Shown one piece after another: positions 26,801 through 41,800 of a stretch of DNA of 64,000 bases. The notes under the pieces are model-generated. The model searched no databases and had not been told where the DNA came from. It saw nothing but the letters and a program-made list of their open reading frames with translations. The stretch comes from Owenia fusiformis (taxonomy: Eukaryota; Annelida; Polychaeta; Sabellida; Oweniidae), in contig CAIIXF020000008.1 in assembly GCA_903813345.2 (NCBI GenBank), positions 30,008,005 through 30,072,004 on the forward strand, given 5' to 3'. Within the stretch, counting starts at the first letter, position 1; each line of letters begins with the position of its first letter. A program made the translations under genes and the position numbers.

Positions 26801-29800
26801 TACCCTGACTGTATTCATATGTGTAATTGCATCCTCAAAGAGATCAATATAGATTGGTGTACATCCCTCATAATGTTTAAGATATTGGTGTACTTGTATA
26901 TATCTTATTTATTCCAACTTCCATTGAGTATGAATAACTGATAAAGATCAAGATAATTCCCAGTTGCTGTTCTTTCATCATTTGCTGAAATAGTGATGTC
27001 ACATATATATCCATAGCAAACTCAAATGTATATTTTTTATTGTCTCCGCAAGGAGCAGATTCGCAGCCAAACCTCTCTCCTTTGAGATACTTCACAGGAC
27101 TACATACTTGTATCCAACTTCATTCATTTATTTTATCTTTTATTGCTTTTAGTCAAATATTTAGCATTTACCATTTCAAATATTGCCTCAGAGTAATCTT
27201 TAATACTCAGCAATATGTACAGTAACCTTTATCAAAACAATTAATAAATATTTACAATTTGCTGAAGCCACTCTAGGCTTCTGAATTGCATATTTACTGA
27301 AATTATTTACAAAGTCCTTGCAACTTGTTGCAGACGACTTTTCAGATATCACTACATTTTTTGATTTTTCTCAAAATATTTTGATTGAACTACTTGATTT
27401 TTTCACATTTTTGAACAATTTTGGGTGTTATCTCAAAGTCTACCAAATTTTTCTTTGAAGCATTTATCATATTTATGTGTATTTCGCAATATAAAAATGA
27501 CACTGTGGATTTTTTCAATGAGGGTTTGAATATATTTGAAGATGCTTCAGGTTGTTGTCTCAGACTCATAGTATTGTTTTGCAAATAATATTGACTTTGA
27601 AATGATGTCAAATATTTGAACATATTATGATTGGAGCTACTGTCTGTGTACATACACACATTGGGAGTCAATATTGAAGATTCTGATACATGGTTTAAAG
27701 TCATCAGGGTAAACTATATAGTCATTGGATTCCATCACGGTTATGAGTGGACATTTTTGGTGTAGGAATAAGCAGCACTTTGGGTGAGATAAATTTTGAT
27801 ATCACGGTTGAGAATTTTGATCATGATATCTATGCATTTGATGGGTTTTTCGATCATGAAATACATGTATTGCCAAACTCATACGTTCAAAAAGTGCAAT
27901 GGTGCCATTCAATGATTATAATCGACCATGGTATGACTATGGTATTTCATCGCTGTAGACCATGGTCCATTTCAACATTATTAAGCTATATAAGAATACA
28001 GCTATAGGACAAATGTTATAGAAAAATCAGCAACATTTTGAACACCCCCAGTTATCACCTGCTTTTATGTAAAAACAGTCCGTATCTATTTGTATCGTCA
28101 TTCCGTGTATCTAAATTTTTATTTTAACGTGTTATTCTGTCTATCATAAAAGATTGCGAGACATAATAATCTTTTATTTTGTATCCCATACAAGAATTTA
28201 TAGGCCTATCCAGTATCATCATTTTGGTTTCATTTGTTTTATATAGATAAGTAAACACCAAAACCAATATAACCAAATACAAAACATTGTTTGAAGAGGG
28301 AGATTTTTCAATATTTACTAAAACCCAGATATATTTATAACATTAATTAAAACAATTAAAATCATGTAAAGACTACACAATAAAGTGATATGTTAGTTGG
28401 GACTTTTGCGTGACATCATTCAAAATGAGAATAATTAATGAGAAGGCAATTACTCGAAATATATGGGATAGATACAGTTTTTCGGACTAGTTCAAAAGTT
28501 TATCATTTAAAAATTCTTATTTCGAGAAAAACACTGAAATGTTAGTGTCAGGGGAAAAAAATATTTTGCAGGGCTTTTGTCGCGAATGTGTCTGGGTATA
28601 TTTGTGGAGGTTTTATTATGTAGATATATTAAAAACGATCAAACATATTTATCATCCAGTAACACAATGTGGTATTTTTAATTGGCATTTTAATGTCAGC
28701 GAGAAACTCTGGTCTTCGTTGAAAATGGTAATAATGCTCCATACCGTTGTCACCTGCATTAAATATACAAAGCCATACAATTCAAACCACTATGGATTCA
28801 TAAAAATCAATGAATATATATTAGTCGTCTCTATATACTAGATTGCCTTGTTTTTAGTAAGATTTACTTATATTATGGCATATCCACAATTGTCTGTTGG
28901 TTTTCGCAGAAAATTTAAAACTGTAGCAAAGAATGACCGATTTTGGGTCACGTGTTTTATTTGGCTGGCTTGTCTTTACCAAGAATCAATGAAAGTTTCA
29001 GACAACGTATTTTATCTTCAGAGGCGATTTTGAGGCGATGTGTATAATTTTGGGGTATTAGTATATTTTGAATGAGCTCAAATGAGATTAGAATGTCAGA
29101 GATTCAAAAATTGCTCGCTTTATTTTCAGTATTATATTTCCATTAATCGTTAATTTAAAAACGTGTTCTGCTATATTAAAAACTGAGTGTTATAATTATG
29201 TATTCAGTGAACATTTGTGACGTGGATGTTTTGAAATGTGAAATAGAGCTAAAAAGGGGGAATTAGCAAGAAATTAAGTAAACAGACATATAGTCAACAC
29301 TCTAAATTATATAGAAATGTAAGAAAATTAGGCAGTTTATTCAAATTTTAGAGAGAAAAAGTGTAGAAAAGAAATGATCACTTTCACATTAATTTTTGTC
29401 ACATGTGTGATTATGTGTTGACATAAAAAACTGATTCTCAGTCAGTTGTATTCCTTAATTAATAAATGTTTCATTTTAGTCATGTGTGTTTCTTACAATT
29501 TCCCGCTAAAATCTGTATAATTGTGTTAATTTTTATCACTCTTTTTACCATTTAGAGCTCGAAGCTCAACTAGTTCTTAACCTGTTGTTCTACTTATTGC
29601 GAATTGTACTGTTTTTCAACAGAATTGTTGCAATAAAAACATGACTGATAGACATTTCCTTTACAGATCGCTATAACAATACCTCCCAGTTGTGCAAATA
29701 AAAAACTGCCATTTTAACCCATAATTATAGTCACCTGTTTATTAATTAGCATTGGTCTAATAGCAGGAGTCATTATGGTGAAAAATTATTGAATGGAATT

Positions 29801-32800
29801 CGAGAAATCCAAAGTTTTCTATAGATGTATTCCTGTTAATGCTGCTTTATACACACTGAGTACTTTTAAAAAAACTGAAGTGTCATGAATAAAAAATTCA
29901 GAGAGCTTTGACTTACGATAATCTAATTCAAAAATTACAATGTTTTCCAATTTATTAGACATTGTATTTGTTTTTTTAATGAATAGTTTATTATGTTATA
30001 GCCTGGTGTAGCTAATTCAGAAAATGTCCGTCTGCTCATGCTTATTTCCCTCCATTTCTCTTTAAAACTTGAATGAAGTGTCTGATTTTTTGACATTTCT
30101 ATACAATTTAGATTATGTACTTTCTATGTGTTTATCTTATTCCTTGTTATTTTCCGTCAATTCGACTCTATCCCCCACTCTTAAACAAGCCCCATAGAAT
30201 TTTATTCAATGGAATAAATGTTATATCAAAATTGAAACTCAGCATCCAATATTTTGCTATCTTTTGTTTTCTAAATCATGTCAATTGTTTGTTAGTAATG
30301 CCGTGCAACAGGGTTGCGTCGTTAATTATTAAAACTTTTGTATGATACTTCACATTTGACATTAGTCCTTGAAAACATGGTTGATGTGTATTCCTCGCCT
30401 TCTCTCAACGCTTTGAATCAAATACCTAATTTTCATGCATTTCTATATAATTTAAAGTGTTAACTAAATGCCTGTTTACTTTATTCCTTGCTAATTCTAC
30501 TCTTTTCCACTTTAATTTGCTTTTCAAAAGGTGTCCAACATGGCTGTTGTTTGAACCATGTTATTATGGGATTCTTTGAACACCTGTTCTGTTGAATTCA
30601 TCCGGGTGTCCCCCCCCCCCCCCTGTAGTCTCTGACTGAAAATAACTATATGAGTGCTCTGTAAGGCTGATGTGTTTTGAGGAAATATATTTTTGAGCAA
30701 AACACCTCTTAGCATTTCTTAATGAATACCTCTGTAACTCAAATATATTTGTGTTCTAGTACTTCCATAAGTCTAGCACCTATGTGAGTTGAACACCTCT
30801 GTAAGTTGAAGACTTCCATTAGTCTAATTTCTCTCTGAGTTGAATACCTCTGTATTAGTCAAACACCTTTGTAAGTCTAGCACCTCTGCAAGTTAAGCAC
30901 CTCTGCAAGTTAAGCACCTTTGTAAGTCTAGCACCTCTGCAAGTTAAGCACCTTTGTAAGTCTAGCAGCTGTGTAAGTTAAGCACCTTTGTAAGTCTAGC
31001 ACTTCTGCAAGTTAAGCAACTTTGTAAGTCTAGCACCTCTGCAAGTTAAGCAACTTTGTAAGTCTAGCACCTCTGCAAGTTAAGCAACTTTGTAAGTCTA
31101 GCACCTCTGCAAGTTAAGCAACTTTGTAAGTCTAGCACCTCTGCAAGTTAAGCACCTTTGTAAGTCTAGCAGCTGTGTAAGTTAAGCACCTTTGTAAGTC
31201 TAGCAGCTATGTAAGTTAAGCACCTTTGTAAGTCTAGCAGCTGTGTAAGTAAAGCACCTTTGTAAGTTGTTCAATGGTTTGCTATTTTATATTTGTTACA
31301 AATGTTACAAGATTAAAGTCAAAACAATGAAGTCAAGCATGGCTATAAATAAAAATAAAAACACCTCACAAGTGGAACAGCTTTTTAAACTCCCGCGACC
31401 CATTGACTTTGTGTTAACAAATCTCCGAAAGTAGAACACTTTTTGTGGTACCAAGGTCATTCATTCCCCTTATTCTGATTATAACCTGAAAATGTTAAAG
31501 GACACTTATAATATGTGATCAAAATCCTGATGACATAATTGATTTAACTTCATTATCTTACAATATTTGAGATAATTTGTGTTTTGTAAATAAATCACCT
31601 GTGACATTGCAATGACACTTATTCTGTGTTACATCTTAATTAAGATTTCAAATTATGATTTATACCTACCTATAATTTGATTTGTATGAGATTTATGAAA
31701 AGAAAATAATGCATATTAACTGGGGCCTAGCCAGCAAATGTCAAGGGGTGCAATATTTTGGGTTTGCATCACTGCAAGAGAAGCGAACCCCAAAAAGGGG
31801 TAGGGGGTTCACCTCAGAAATTGATTGAATATGGTGCATTCTAAGTATTTCAAACTATAATTTGTTGATTTTTCTTTTTTGGGGGGTTAGGGGGGTTCAA
31901 TCGCACCCAACACATCCAACCCCCTGGCTAGGTTCATATATAAAGGTGTCTAGCTTGAATTAAAAAAGATGAGGTCGATTCTTATGTAAATAGGTGAGGC
32001 ATATGTGAGATATGATTCACATATAATATTAACATTAGACTTTATTGGCAAGGTTTTTGTTGAAACATTTCTAAATTGATATTTATCGCCTTACACCTGG
32101 ATACATATATGCAATTCCACATGTAAAACTTAACTATTATGTTTATGTACTTACCAAGGGACTTTATTTGATCAAGAAATTAATGTATTTTATAATTCTT
32201 GATTTTAATTGGTTTGATAATGACTATTATTACTGTTTGATTACAAGTATGATATTAGTCTAATTCATCGATGCAAAAATATGATCTCGTTTTTATATAT
32301 ACTTAGCAGCTGTAAATCAACACGATGGTTTGTTAACAAATATCGCTATGTATGTATATTATGATATATAGTGTACTAATTGAAACTATTACCTTTTCGG
32401 TCCGTGTTTTTTTTTATTATTGACTTACATATAATTTATGGTTAGAGGTATTGTTGATTTTGCGTACTGTCATGTGTTAAGGTATGAATAGATATTAGTC
32501 GGTCAGACAAATACTAAGCAAATATATGATTATGATATGTAGTTGTAATGTATCACTAGATTTGGTAAACCTATATATTTATTTGTGTTATTAAGGCCAT
32601 AAGCAGATTTTTTGTTTTGCGTATCAATCACAAGGGTCTGAAAGTACCATCATATTTCGTTCAATCAGAATCACAGACGAAATGGCAGATAATTTGACTT
32701 GCATCAAAATTGACAGTGTTATTGATTTCGTTGGCATACATTGTGTTTTTCTCCCCTAAATAATACATATGTTTCAATGTATTGTATAAAATGTATAGAT

Positions 32801-35800
32801 ATGTGTTTGTAATCACTGCAAATTGGTATATCATCCCTTTTTATGCCCATAAAATGTATACAATTCACAGCAAATAAGTTTGTGTTTTTCTTGAGTTTGT
32901 ATTTGTTTTCCTTGTACCCTTGCATGATTTTGCCAGGACGCAGAACAAAGAATCTACTTCTTATGGCCTAAACAGAAGCTGATTGTGGAAGAATGCATAT
33001 ACAAAAAACAAATTTTCAAATCTACATCATCATGATTTTTTATTATGCACTTTCAACAGTTGTTGCATTTTTCCCTGAAAATAGTTTAGCCATTGGTGGT
33101 TGATATTGTATATTATCCCATGGTTACAAGGATATAGATCGAATATCAGGTGAAGATATATTTGATATTTGGATCAAGATATCATATTTTAGTAAAAAAT
33201 CCTTAAACCATCGAATATCACTTCTCAAACCATCGAATATCACTTCTCAAAAAGTGATATTCGATGGTTTCAAAAGTGATATTCGATGGTTTCAAAAGTG
33301 ATATTCGATGTTTTAGATTTTTTCAATAATTTTTTGTCAAATTTTTTTCTCAATTTTTTTTTCAAGATTTTCTTTAAAAAAATTACGATTTTTTCTTCCA
33401 AATTTTTTTTCGAAATCTTTTTTTAAAAATTTTGTTAACATTTTTTTTTCGTTGGGTTAAGAATATCAATTATATCCACTCATGGATATCAATATCTTCA
33501 CTCATTCGCTGCGCTCACTCGTAAAGATATCAATATCCACTCATGGATATAAATGATATTTTTTCCAAACCATAGGATATTCCTATAATATTGGTCAGTC
33601 TGTAAACCAATCAGATTACAGTATTTTAAATATACCCTAATTACTGTACATAAGATGTGTTCCCTCATCAGTTTCATTTCAAATTTACAAGTTATGCATG
33701 ACTTACATATATGAATTCTATATAACCACGCGGTCCTAACTTCGACCGTTAATTTGAATTTTTGATCTACCAGGTGCTTGAAAATCAAGGATTGCGAGTC
33801 TCATACTGCACCGTTTTTCTTCAAACTTATACCATTAAAAGCAGAACAAAATTGCCTTTCTGTCGGTGCATTACTTTATTGTAAAGAGTCCCTCGTTCTA
33901 GCAGCGTTTTGGTCCCCAGTTGTTAGAAGGCCTTCCTACAGCTGGGGACCAAAATGCCGCTGGAAGTAGGGACTCTGTTGAAGAGAATAATGTACCATCA
34001 GAAAGGGATTTGTGTTATGCTTTGAATGGAACAAGTTTGAAGAAAAACGATGCAGTATGAGACTCGTAATCCTTGATTTTCAAACATCCGGTAGGTCAAA
34101 AATTCAAATTAACGGTCGAAGTTAGGACCGCGTGATAACGGTACTTCAAAGTTAACTACATGCCTATTTACTGTATTCCTTGGCGATTCCATACTTTTTC
34201 ATCTAATTTCCATATTAAAACATGACCACCAAGATATTTCATGTGTCAGACATGCAACTGATGTCAGATTTATAAATACATCGTCATGGTTTCAATCAAT
34301 TATATTCAACAATTATTTGATGAAAATATTGCAATTCTAGTTTTTTTAAATCATTTCAGCTTAGTTTAGTTTAGTTAATAGGTTAGTTTGAATGATATGG
34401 CGTTAGGGGAAAATAAAATAAGGATGTCACACCCATATTGATTTTTTAAAATAAGAATAACATTTTTATCCTATAGATATATCCTCATTGAATATTTCAT
34501 TCAGAATGGGGTAATAATAATTATTACTTCCTCTAAATTCTGCTCTTGTAATTTGAAGTTGAGTAAAAACTAAAAGTAACTTTATAATTTACTAGCATTA
34601 GGTATCATATGAATTATTAAAACAGCAAAGATCATTTATTGCCTCGTTATGAATATTCATACATTTAAAAAAAATCTGTCCAAAACAAAATGATCGATCT
34701 TCATTTGGAGGTGATTTATGGCAGTTTGAAATAATAAGATGTCATTTTGTGAGGTGTAGAATGTTTGTTTAGCATTGTGGGATTACAAGGACGTCAGTTA
34801 TATTTCATCGTACATTTTATTGCTCGAGTTTCACTGAGCAGTGTTTTTAATAAATGTACAGTTTTCTATATGCAATATATTCCTATAAAATAAACTTGAA
34901 AAAGCAATATATTGTCAGATTGCAAGTTTTATTCTAAAAGGAAATACATAGACAATATATAAGTACCTATTTAGAATAAAATATTACACCTTCGTTAAAT
35001 AGTTAAATTGTACAAAAGTATAAGTTCACCATAAACATAAAGGACAATATCATTGATAACTTAGCATTGCTATCTAACAATAACCTGATGAAATATCAGA
35101 AAGGTCCTGTTTTAAAATGTGAAATACAATGGAAAAGAGTGAAATCAGTGAGGAATAAAGTTAACAGACATGTAGTCAACACTCTAAATTGTATAGAAAT
35201 ACAAGAAAAACAGGCAGTTCATTCAAATTTTAGAGAAAAATTTTGTAAAATAGGCATGGTTTTTATAATTTTCACATAATGTAAATAATGATTGATCTGA
35301 TGTATTATCAACCACAATAACGGATATGCAACCAACATTGTTGATTCGTTAGGCTATTTGGTACGGGACAATCTATCAAAATTGACAAGACTTCTAAACC
35401 TTTCTGTCAATTCCACTGCCATCTTGAATATTTCACGCTATATCTCTAAAAAATTGGGATGAACTTGTTGATTTTCTCACATTTTTATACAATTTAGAAA
35501 ATCACGTCTGTCACCATATATTTTTGTCATTTTGAATTCCATTAATTTTTTCTCCATCAAGAAAAGAAATTAGCATCCCTGATAATGTTTTAACAGGTAA
35601 TCTTAGAAACTGATATATAACATATCTCCCCTCCCCCTCATAGAATCACAGACAAACTTTTATCATTGTGAAAAAGATTAACACAGCCTAAAGGTTAGCC
35701 AATCAAAATACTTATCTAAATTCTAAGAGCTGCGATGATAAGATACTACTGAACAGTATATACAACTATATTCATTGCATTTATTTATTCAGAATTCTGT

Positions 35801-38800
35801 TTCAATATTTCTTATTTTTCATTGTCATTATCGGTTTATTTTCCCGCATCTTGTTTTCAATATGCCTATATTCAGCAATGGAGTTATTTTGTCACTACCA
35901 GAAATGGTGACATATTGCTATAGTCTCCAGTTCTTTTGTCGAAGGTTTTCAAAATTGAGTGGTTGGTGTTCGGCATTCTGTGGTTGGTGTTTGCTGTCTT
36001 TAACAAATGGCTGGTTGTGACATTTTGCATGTTAATGCCTTGTTTTTCTTGGTGCTGGAAGGTTGTATAAAATCCTTTGCCAGTTTTCTTTGCTTTTGAA
36101 AAATCTACCCTGTTCTAAATATTTGTTGCTATAGCTTGTGGGTATACAGCACTGATAGAGCTTGTGAGATAATTACTACGAACAAAAGGTGTTTCAATGC
36201 CTTTTCTTTTGTATTTTGAAGACATCACATTCAAAGTTACACATCTCCCTATTTGAAATAATTTTAGTCTTGCTTCAAGACTTGAGACACCTCCCTCCCT
36301 CCTCGCCCTTATGTACTTTAAGAATATTGAACACTCTTTTGGATTCTTGAAATGTGTGTATGGGGGGTGGGGGGTGGGGACTCACAAGGGCTTGTAGCTA
36401 GAGTACGATTTTCTAGTAATTTACAATTAAGATTCTTAACTGCATGCCTAGATACTGCCAGATATGGTGACATACTGTTATAGTCGCCAACTTTTTTGTG
36501 GACAGTATTTGGTGGTTGATGTTCAGCATCCAGTGTTCAGGAGTTGGTGTTTGGTGGTCAGAGTCTGTAACAAATAGCAGTAAACAGGTTGTGACATTTT
36601 GCCTTCTTTAAATATAAAAGTGCCGAATTTGACCATGAGGTTCACTTTTAGGTCCACATCAAGTACCAGCCTATTCGCCAATTGTGGCAATGTTATCAAT
36701 ACAGGTCACAAGAATAAATCGTGGTGGTCCAGTTTTAAAATAGAAAACAAACAAGAAAAGAATGGAATCAGCAAGGATTAAAGTAGATAGACATGTAGTC
36801 AACACTCTAAATTGTATAGAAATGCAAGAAAATCAGACACTTCATTCAAATTTTAGAGAGAAAATCATGTTAAGGACATGATAAGTGAAAATATGTTGGC
36901 ACAGATGGTTGTGAAGTTATCCAGAAAAACAATGTCATATTTTACTTTTGTGTCATCTTTATATCCAATGACCTTACATCCAATTTGTGCACAGTTAAAA
37001 CTCTTCAGAACATTTGATTGTTTCAAAGCAAAGTGTTTTTGTCAGTTATGAAGTGTGTAAAAGATAAGTTCAATATGTAAGTGAGGTGATATTGATGTAT
37101 CGGGCAATATTTGAGAAATAGTAACAAGGGGTTAACAGAGACTAGATACAAAAGACACGATTACTTTCTGGTGACTAACAGCAGTTATCCTTCACTTAGT
37201 GTACTAAATGTATAATAACATTAAAAAATAAATTTGATATTTATTGGCAAAATGAATATCCGGAGGATATCGTAACAATATACTCCGGGTGGAGGATATC
37301 GTGACGATATACTCTGGGCGGAGGATATCGTGACGATATACTCCGGAAAACCCAATATGCGGAGGATATTGTGACGATATTCTCCGCTTGTTGATTTCCC
37401 GCCAAATTGACTCTATTTGGCATGGAATTCATTTTGCAATGATATTATACATTTAGTACACTCCTTGTAAGTGTAGGATAATGAGAACATCCTATGATTT
37501 TTTCAGAATATCATTTTAATCTACTCGGTGATATTGATATATGCACTCGTTCGCTTCGCTCTCTCGTGCAGATATCAATATCACCTCATAGATAAAAATG
37601 ATATTCCTCAAAATCATAGGATATATCCTATAATTATTTTCATATTGTCAGTTATATTGTTATCTTTATTGACATCAATATGTTGGCATGGGATATTCTC
37701 ATGATATTGTCATTATGTTGGCATCTATATATTTACATCATATATTCTCATGATATTGTCATTATATTGGCATCTGCATTGGCATCAGATATTCTCATGA
37801 TATTGCCATTATATTGGCATCAGATATTCTCATGATATTGCCATTATATTGGCATAAGATATTCTCATGATAATGTCATTATTTTGGCATCTGCATTGGC
37901 AACATATATTCTCATGATATTGTCATTATATTGGCATCAGATATTCTCATGATATTGTCATTATATTGGCATCAGATATTCTCATGATATTGTCATTATT
38001 TTGGCATCTGCATTGGCAACATATATTCTCATGATACTGTCATTATATTGGCATCAGATATTCTCATGATATTGTCATTATTTTGGCATCTGCATTGGCA
38101 TCAGATATTCTCATGATATTGCCATTATATTGGCAACATATATTCTCATGATATTGTCATTATATTGGCATCAGATATTCTCATGATATTGTCATTATTT
38201 TGGCATCTGCATTGGCAACATATATTCTCATGATTTTGTCATTATAATGGCATCAGATATTCTCATGATATTGTCATTATTTTGGCATCTGCATTGGCAT
38301 CAGATATTCTCATGATATTGCCATTCTATTGGCATCAGATGTTCTCATGATATTGCCATTATATTGGCATCAGATATTCTCATGATAATGTCATAATATT
38401 GGCATCAATATATTCAGCTATCAGATATTCTCACCACATTTTCATCAGTTATTGTTTTGAGTCTTGTCAGTAACATTGAAGTGTTGTCACATAGGACTGC
38501 CAACAGTCAATATTATGTGGATTTGAACCCTTTTAACCTCTCGTGAATATGGGTCATGCATTTGACAATATATAGCCCACACCTAGAGTTCCTCAGGAGA
38601 CATGCTTATTTTACACATTTTCTATTCTATACCTTAGAATGAGTTTAGAGTGACTTCTTTAAAGGCATCTTAAGTCTTACCCATGTCCCGAATCATGTCT
38701 GGTTCTCATATATAAATGCACGTAAAGTTGTTGTTAATTTATACAAATTTTTATTTGTTCTTATTTGATGAGATTCTGAGATATTTGTCCTGGAGTGAAA

Positions 38801-41800
38801 CTTTGATTTCATAATGAAATTTAATGGCTTAATCCTGTTTGATTTTGTTTGCAACGATTTAAAATGTTCATATTTGATAGCTTTGTCTATATGTTTTAGG
38901 GAATTAGTATTAATAGGCGATTTGGGTGAGGTCGTATTCTAGTTCAGCTGTTGCACAAAAGATGGAGTTAGTATCTGTGGATCTTAGCTGGATTCAGTTT
39001 ATTCTGTAAACATGAGAAAGAGGTCATAGGGGTACATTCAATTTGCCAAAAAGTATGAAAAATAGAGGAATTACAATGAGGGATTTACATATTCTACAAG
39101 AGAAGACCTTCAAGAGAATAGAAATGCAAAAACATTTAATACTTTTTTTTCAAATTGTTCTGAAAATCGAAATGAAATAGAAAAAATGTTGAAATATTTT
39201 GAATGAGTTTGCGACAATTGTAAATTTACCAATAGAAAGTTACAGGTGGTATGCAAACTTCGCAATCGCTTAACACTTATTTGTTTTTTATTGTCATTTT
39301 CTAAGCAGATGGCTTGTTCTTCAGTTTGCCGATCTTGACCTTTATTTTTAATCAAATTTGGACAGAACCATTTATACTGTATAACAGTGTATATAAACCT
39401 CATTGAGAAAATTACATAGTTTGTATTACCTCTAAGCTAAAGATAAAGTGGTCACATTTTGAAACGCAAAATACTGTGCAAGAGAGTGAAATCAGCAAGG
39501 ATTAAAATAAACAGGCATGTAGTCAACACTCTAAATTGTATAGAAATACAAAAAATAAGTCGATTCATTCAAATTTTGGAGAGGAAACACGGAAATAAGC
39601 TCAACTATCGTGATCATTTTCTCTCGGGTATATTGTAAATGATTACTTAAAATGAACAGTAATTCAATGTCGAGTGCTGAGAAAATATTTTTATTTGATA
39701 AACTTTGTCTGATTGGTTCTAAACTGTTACTTTTATTGTCTGAATCTTCACCTAAGTTGCAGCATTATTGTTGAACGCAAGCAAATTTACAAACAACGAT
39801 TCAAATATGAACAACTGATTGTAAATGCCACCAACTGACTATCCTATCATTTCAAGCTCACTAAACAATGTTCATGACTTGATAATTAATACAAACTTTA
39901 TATATTTTGAGTGCAACAATTGATCTTGGAACCTTTTATTTTTTGGTTTAAGAGCATCCGTTTACCACTTCGTGGAAATTTATTAGAAAAAAGAAATACA
40001 TGTGTAAAAGGTGTATTAAAATGCCCACGTCTTTGAGTATAGGCTTTTAGTAGGCTACTTAATTTTTAATTCTTCGTACATTAAACCTGAAAGTCTCTAT
40101 GAAATGCCTACTTAAAGATTTCATTGTTTTAATGGAAATTGTGGTCTATTTCGGATATAGAAATACGGGTTTAGATTAAAGTGTGTAAACATCCCCATAA
40201 GATAAAAATAAAATAATGTTCGTGCCTAAATGTCAATTTGGACATGTTTAATATTTCATTAACTCTCTCTTTGTACTTTATGTGAATTTTTTTTGCTTTG
40301 TCATGCTTATTTCTGGCTTTTTCTCTCTAGAATTTGAATGGGCTGTTTGATGACGTGGTATTTCTATACTAGTTGGAGTATTGGTAACATGCCAGTGTTT
40401 ACTTTATTCCTTGCTGATTCCACTCTTTTGCATTTTAAAACATGGTCAAAATAAAATTCACTTTGACTTTCAATTCCTATTGAACCGAATTAACGCTGAA
40501 GTTAGTATCCTCTCTGATTTTAACAAATTGCGAGAACAATTTGACGATCCAGACATTTTAATTTTGTTGGTGCCACTCAGACCCTGTGCAATAAAATATT
40601 AGGCTCATCAATGGAGTCGGATTTGACGGAACGATGAAATGTAAACACCACAACGTGATGAATTAAACAAGCGCTACAGAAACGGTCCACCCTATTTGGA
40701 ATTTACGGGTTTACCTAGCAAAACTGTTGCACTGTCTCAAAATATTTTAGTTTATCCTTGGTATTTTTCGCCTGAAATAATTTACTTGAGTGGTCCATTT
40801 ACTTTTTTTGTTCCGTTCATTTGTCTTCTTTCTATAGTCATATTTTGATTATATTTTATTAAGTTTATTAACCCATTGATAGGTGGTACCAGGCCAGAGA
40901 ATGGCCTGGGAAAGCACTCTTTATGAGTTAATTATCAAAGTTTGAACTTCTTATGTGTGAATAAGCCAAATCCCAACCCCTGGATTTGGTGCATTTCAGG
41001 ATTTTGAGGTCAGAGGATTAAAGGAATTGAAGCATTGCCCTTATCTGAAATATCCGTCTGCTCATGCTTATTTCACACATTTTCTCTCTAAAATTTGAAT
41101 AAAGTGTCTGATTTTCTTGCATTTTTATACAATTCAGAGTATCTACTATGTGTCTGTTTTCACGATTCCTTGCTAATTTCACTTCTTTTTACTGTGTTTT
41201 GTGTTTTAATATGTGACCGTTTTCAGATGTCACTTATAAGTTGGTGACACTTGTGGCTATTAGGAAACCAACCTGTACCTGGCACAGAAACTAATCCCTC
41301 TACTTCAACAAGATTGACCAACAATCAAAATCCACTAACTTTCCCACCATCGGTGTCTTTTTGTGTTCACCAATTTGAAAGTTAATTTTGAGGTCTATGT
41401 CGCGGTATGGGTCTGACCGTAGACTGGACAGAAATCATCATCTGTGTTTGGGTTTTCAACAATTATTAGAGTTTTATTTGCATGTGGTAATGTAATAATA
41501 TGAACATTTGTGTCAATTATATAAGTTTCATGAAAGTTCATTAGATAAATAATCCAACAATACAAGGCAAAAGCTCATATGGTATCTAATAAAACAGGAT
41601 AAAAGTGTGCACATTATACATGTACATGTACTCTTATATTAATGCAAGTGTCATGTGAAGGCACAGACTCAACTAGGCTCAAAGTGATGAAATCCCCTAG
41701 TGAAAATCATAAGGAGCCGATGATACCAAGTATAATGATATCATCAGTTCTTTGATTCCTCTGATTCTACTAAATGTGCATCTACACCTATCATAATGTC

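Noticed and set aside
28539-29033. Two adjacent + strand frames of 100 and 61 residues
   Set aside because: Composition fits random AT-rich translation (Tyr, Ile, Lys), no splice logic links them to MIPOL1, and no homology is recognised.
30605-30625. C-homopolymer run (also G or C runs near 2040, 7860 and 56980)
   Set aside because: Simple mononucleotide tracts, length-variable and error-prone in assembly; no further meaning is claimed.
30740-31270. CRISPR-like look of regularly spaced repeats
   Set aside because: The units are contiguous with no unique spacers, and the genome is eukaryotic; it is a minisatellite.
32719-32925. Possible exon in a repeat-poor part of the giant intron
   Set aside because: No matching splice phases or homology. 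The human protein junction suggests no coding exon is missing in this intron.
33498-33969. Short open frames of 60-100 residues on both strands around the foldback elements
   Set aside because: They lie within or across palindromic mobile DNA; frames arise on both strands and match no protein I recognise.
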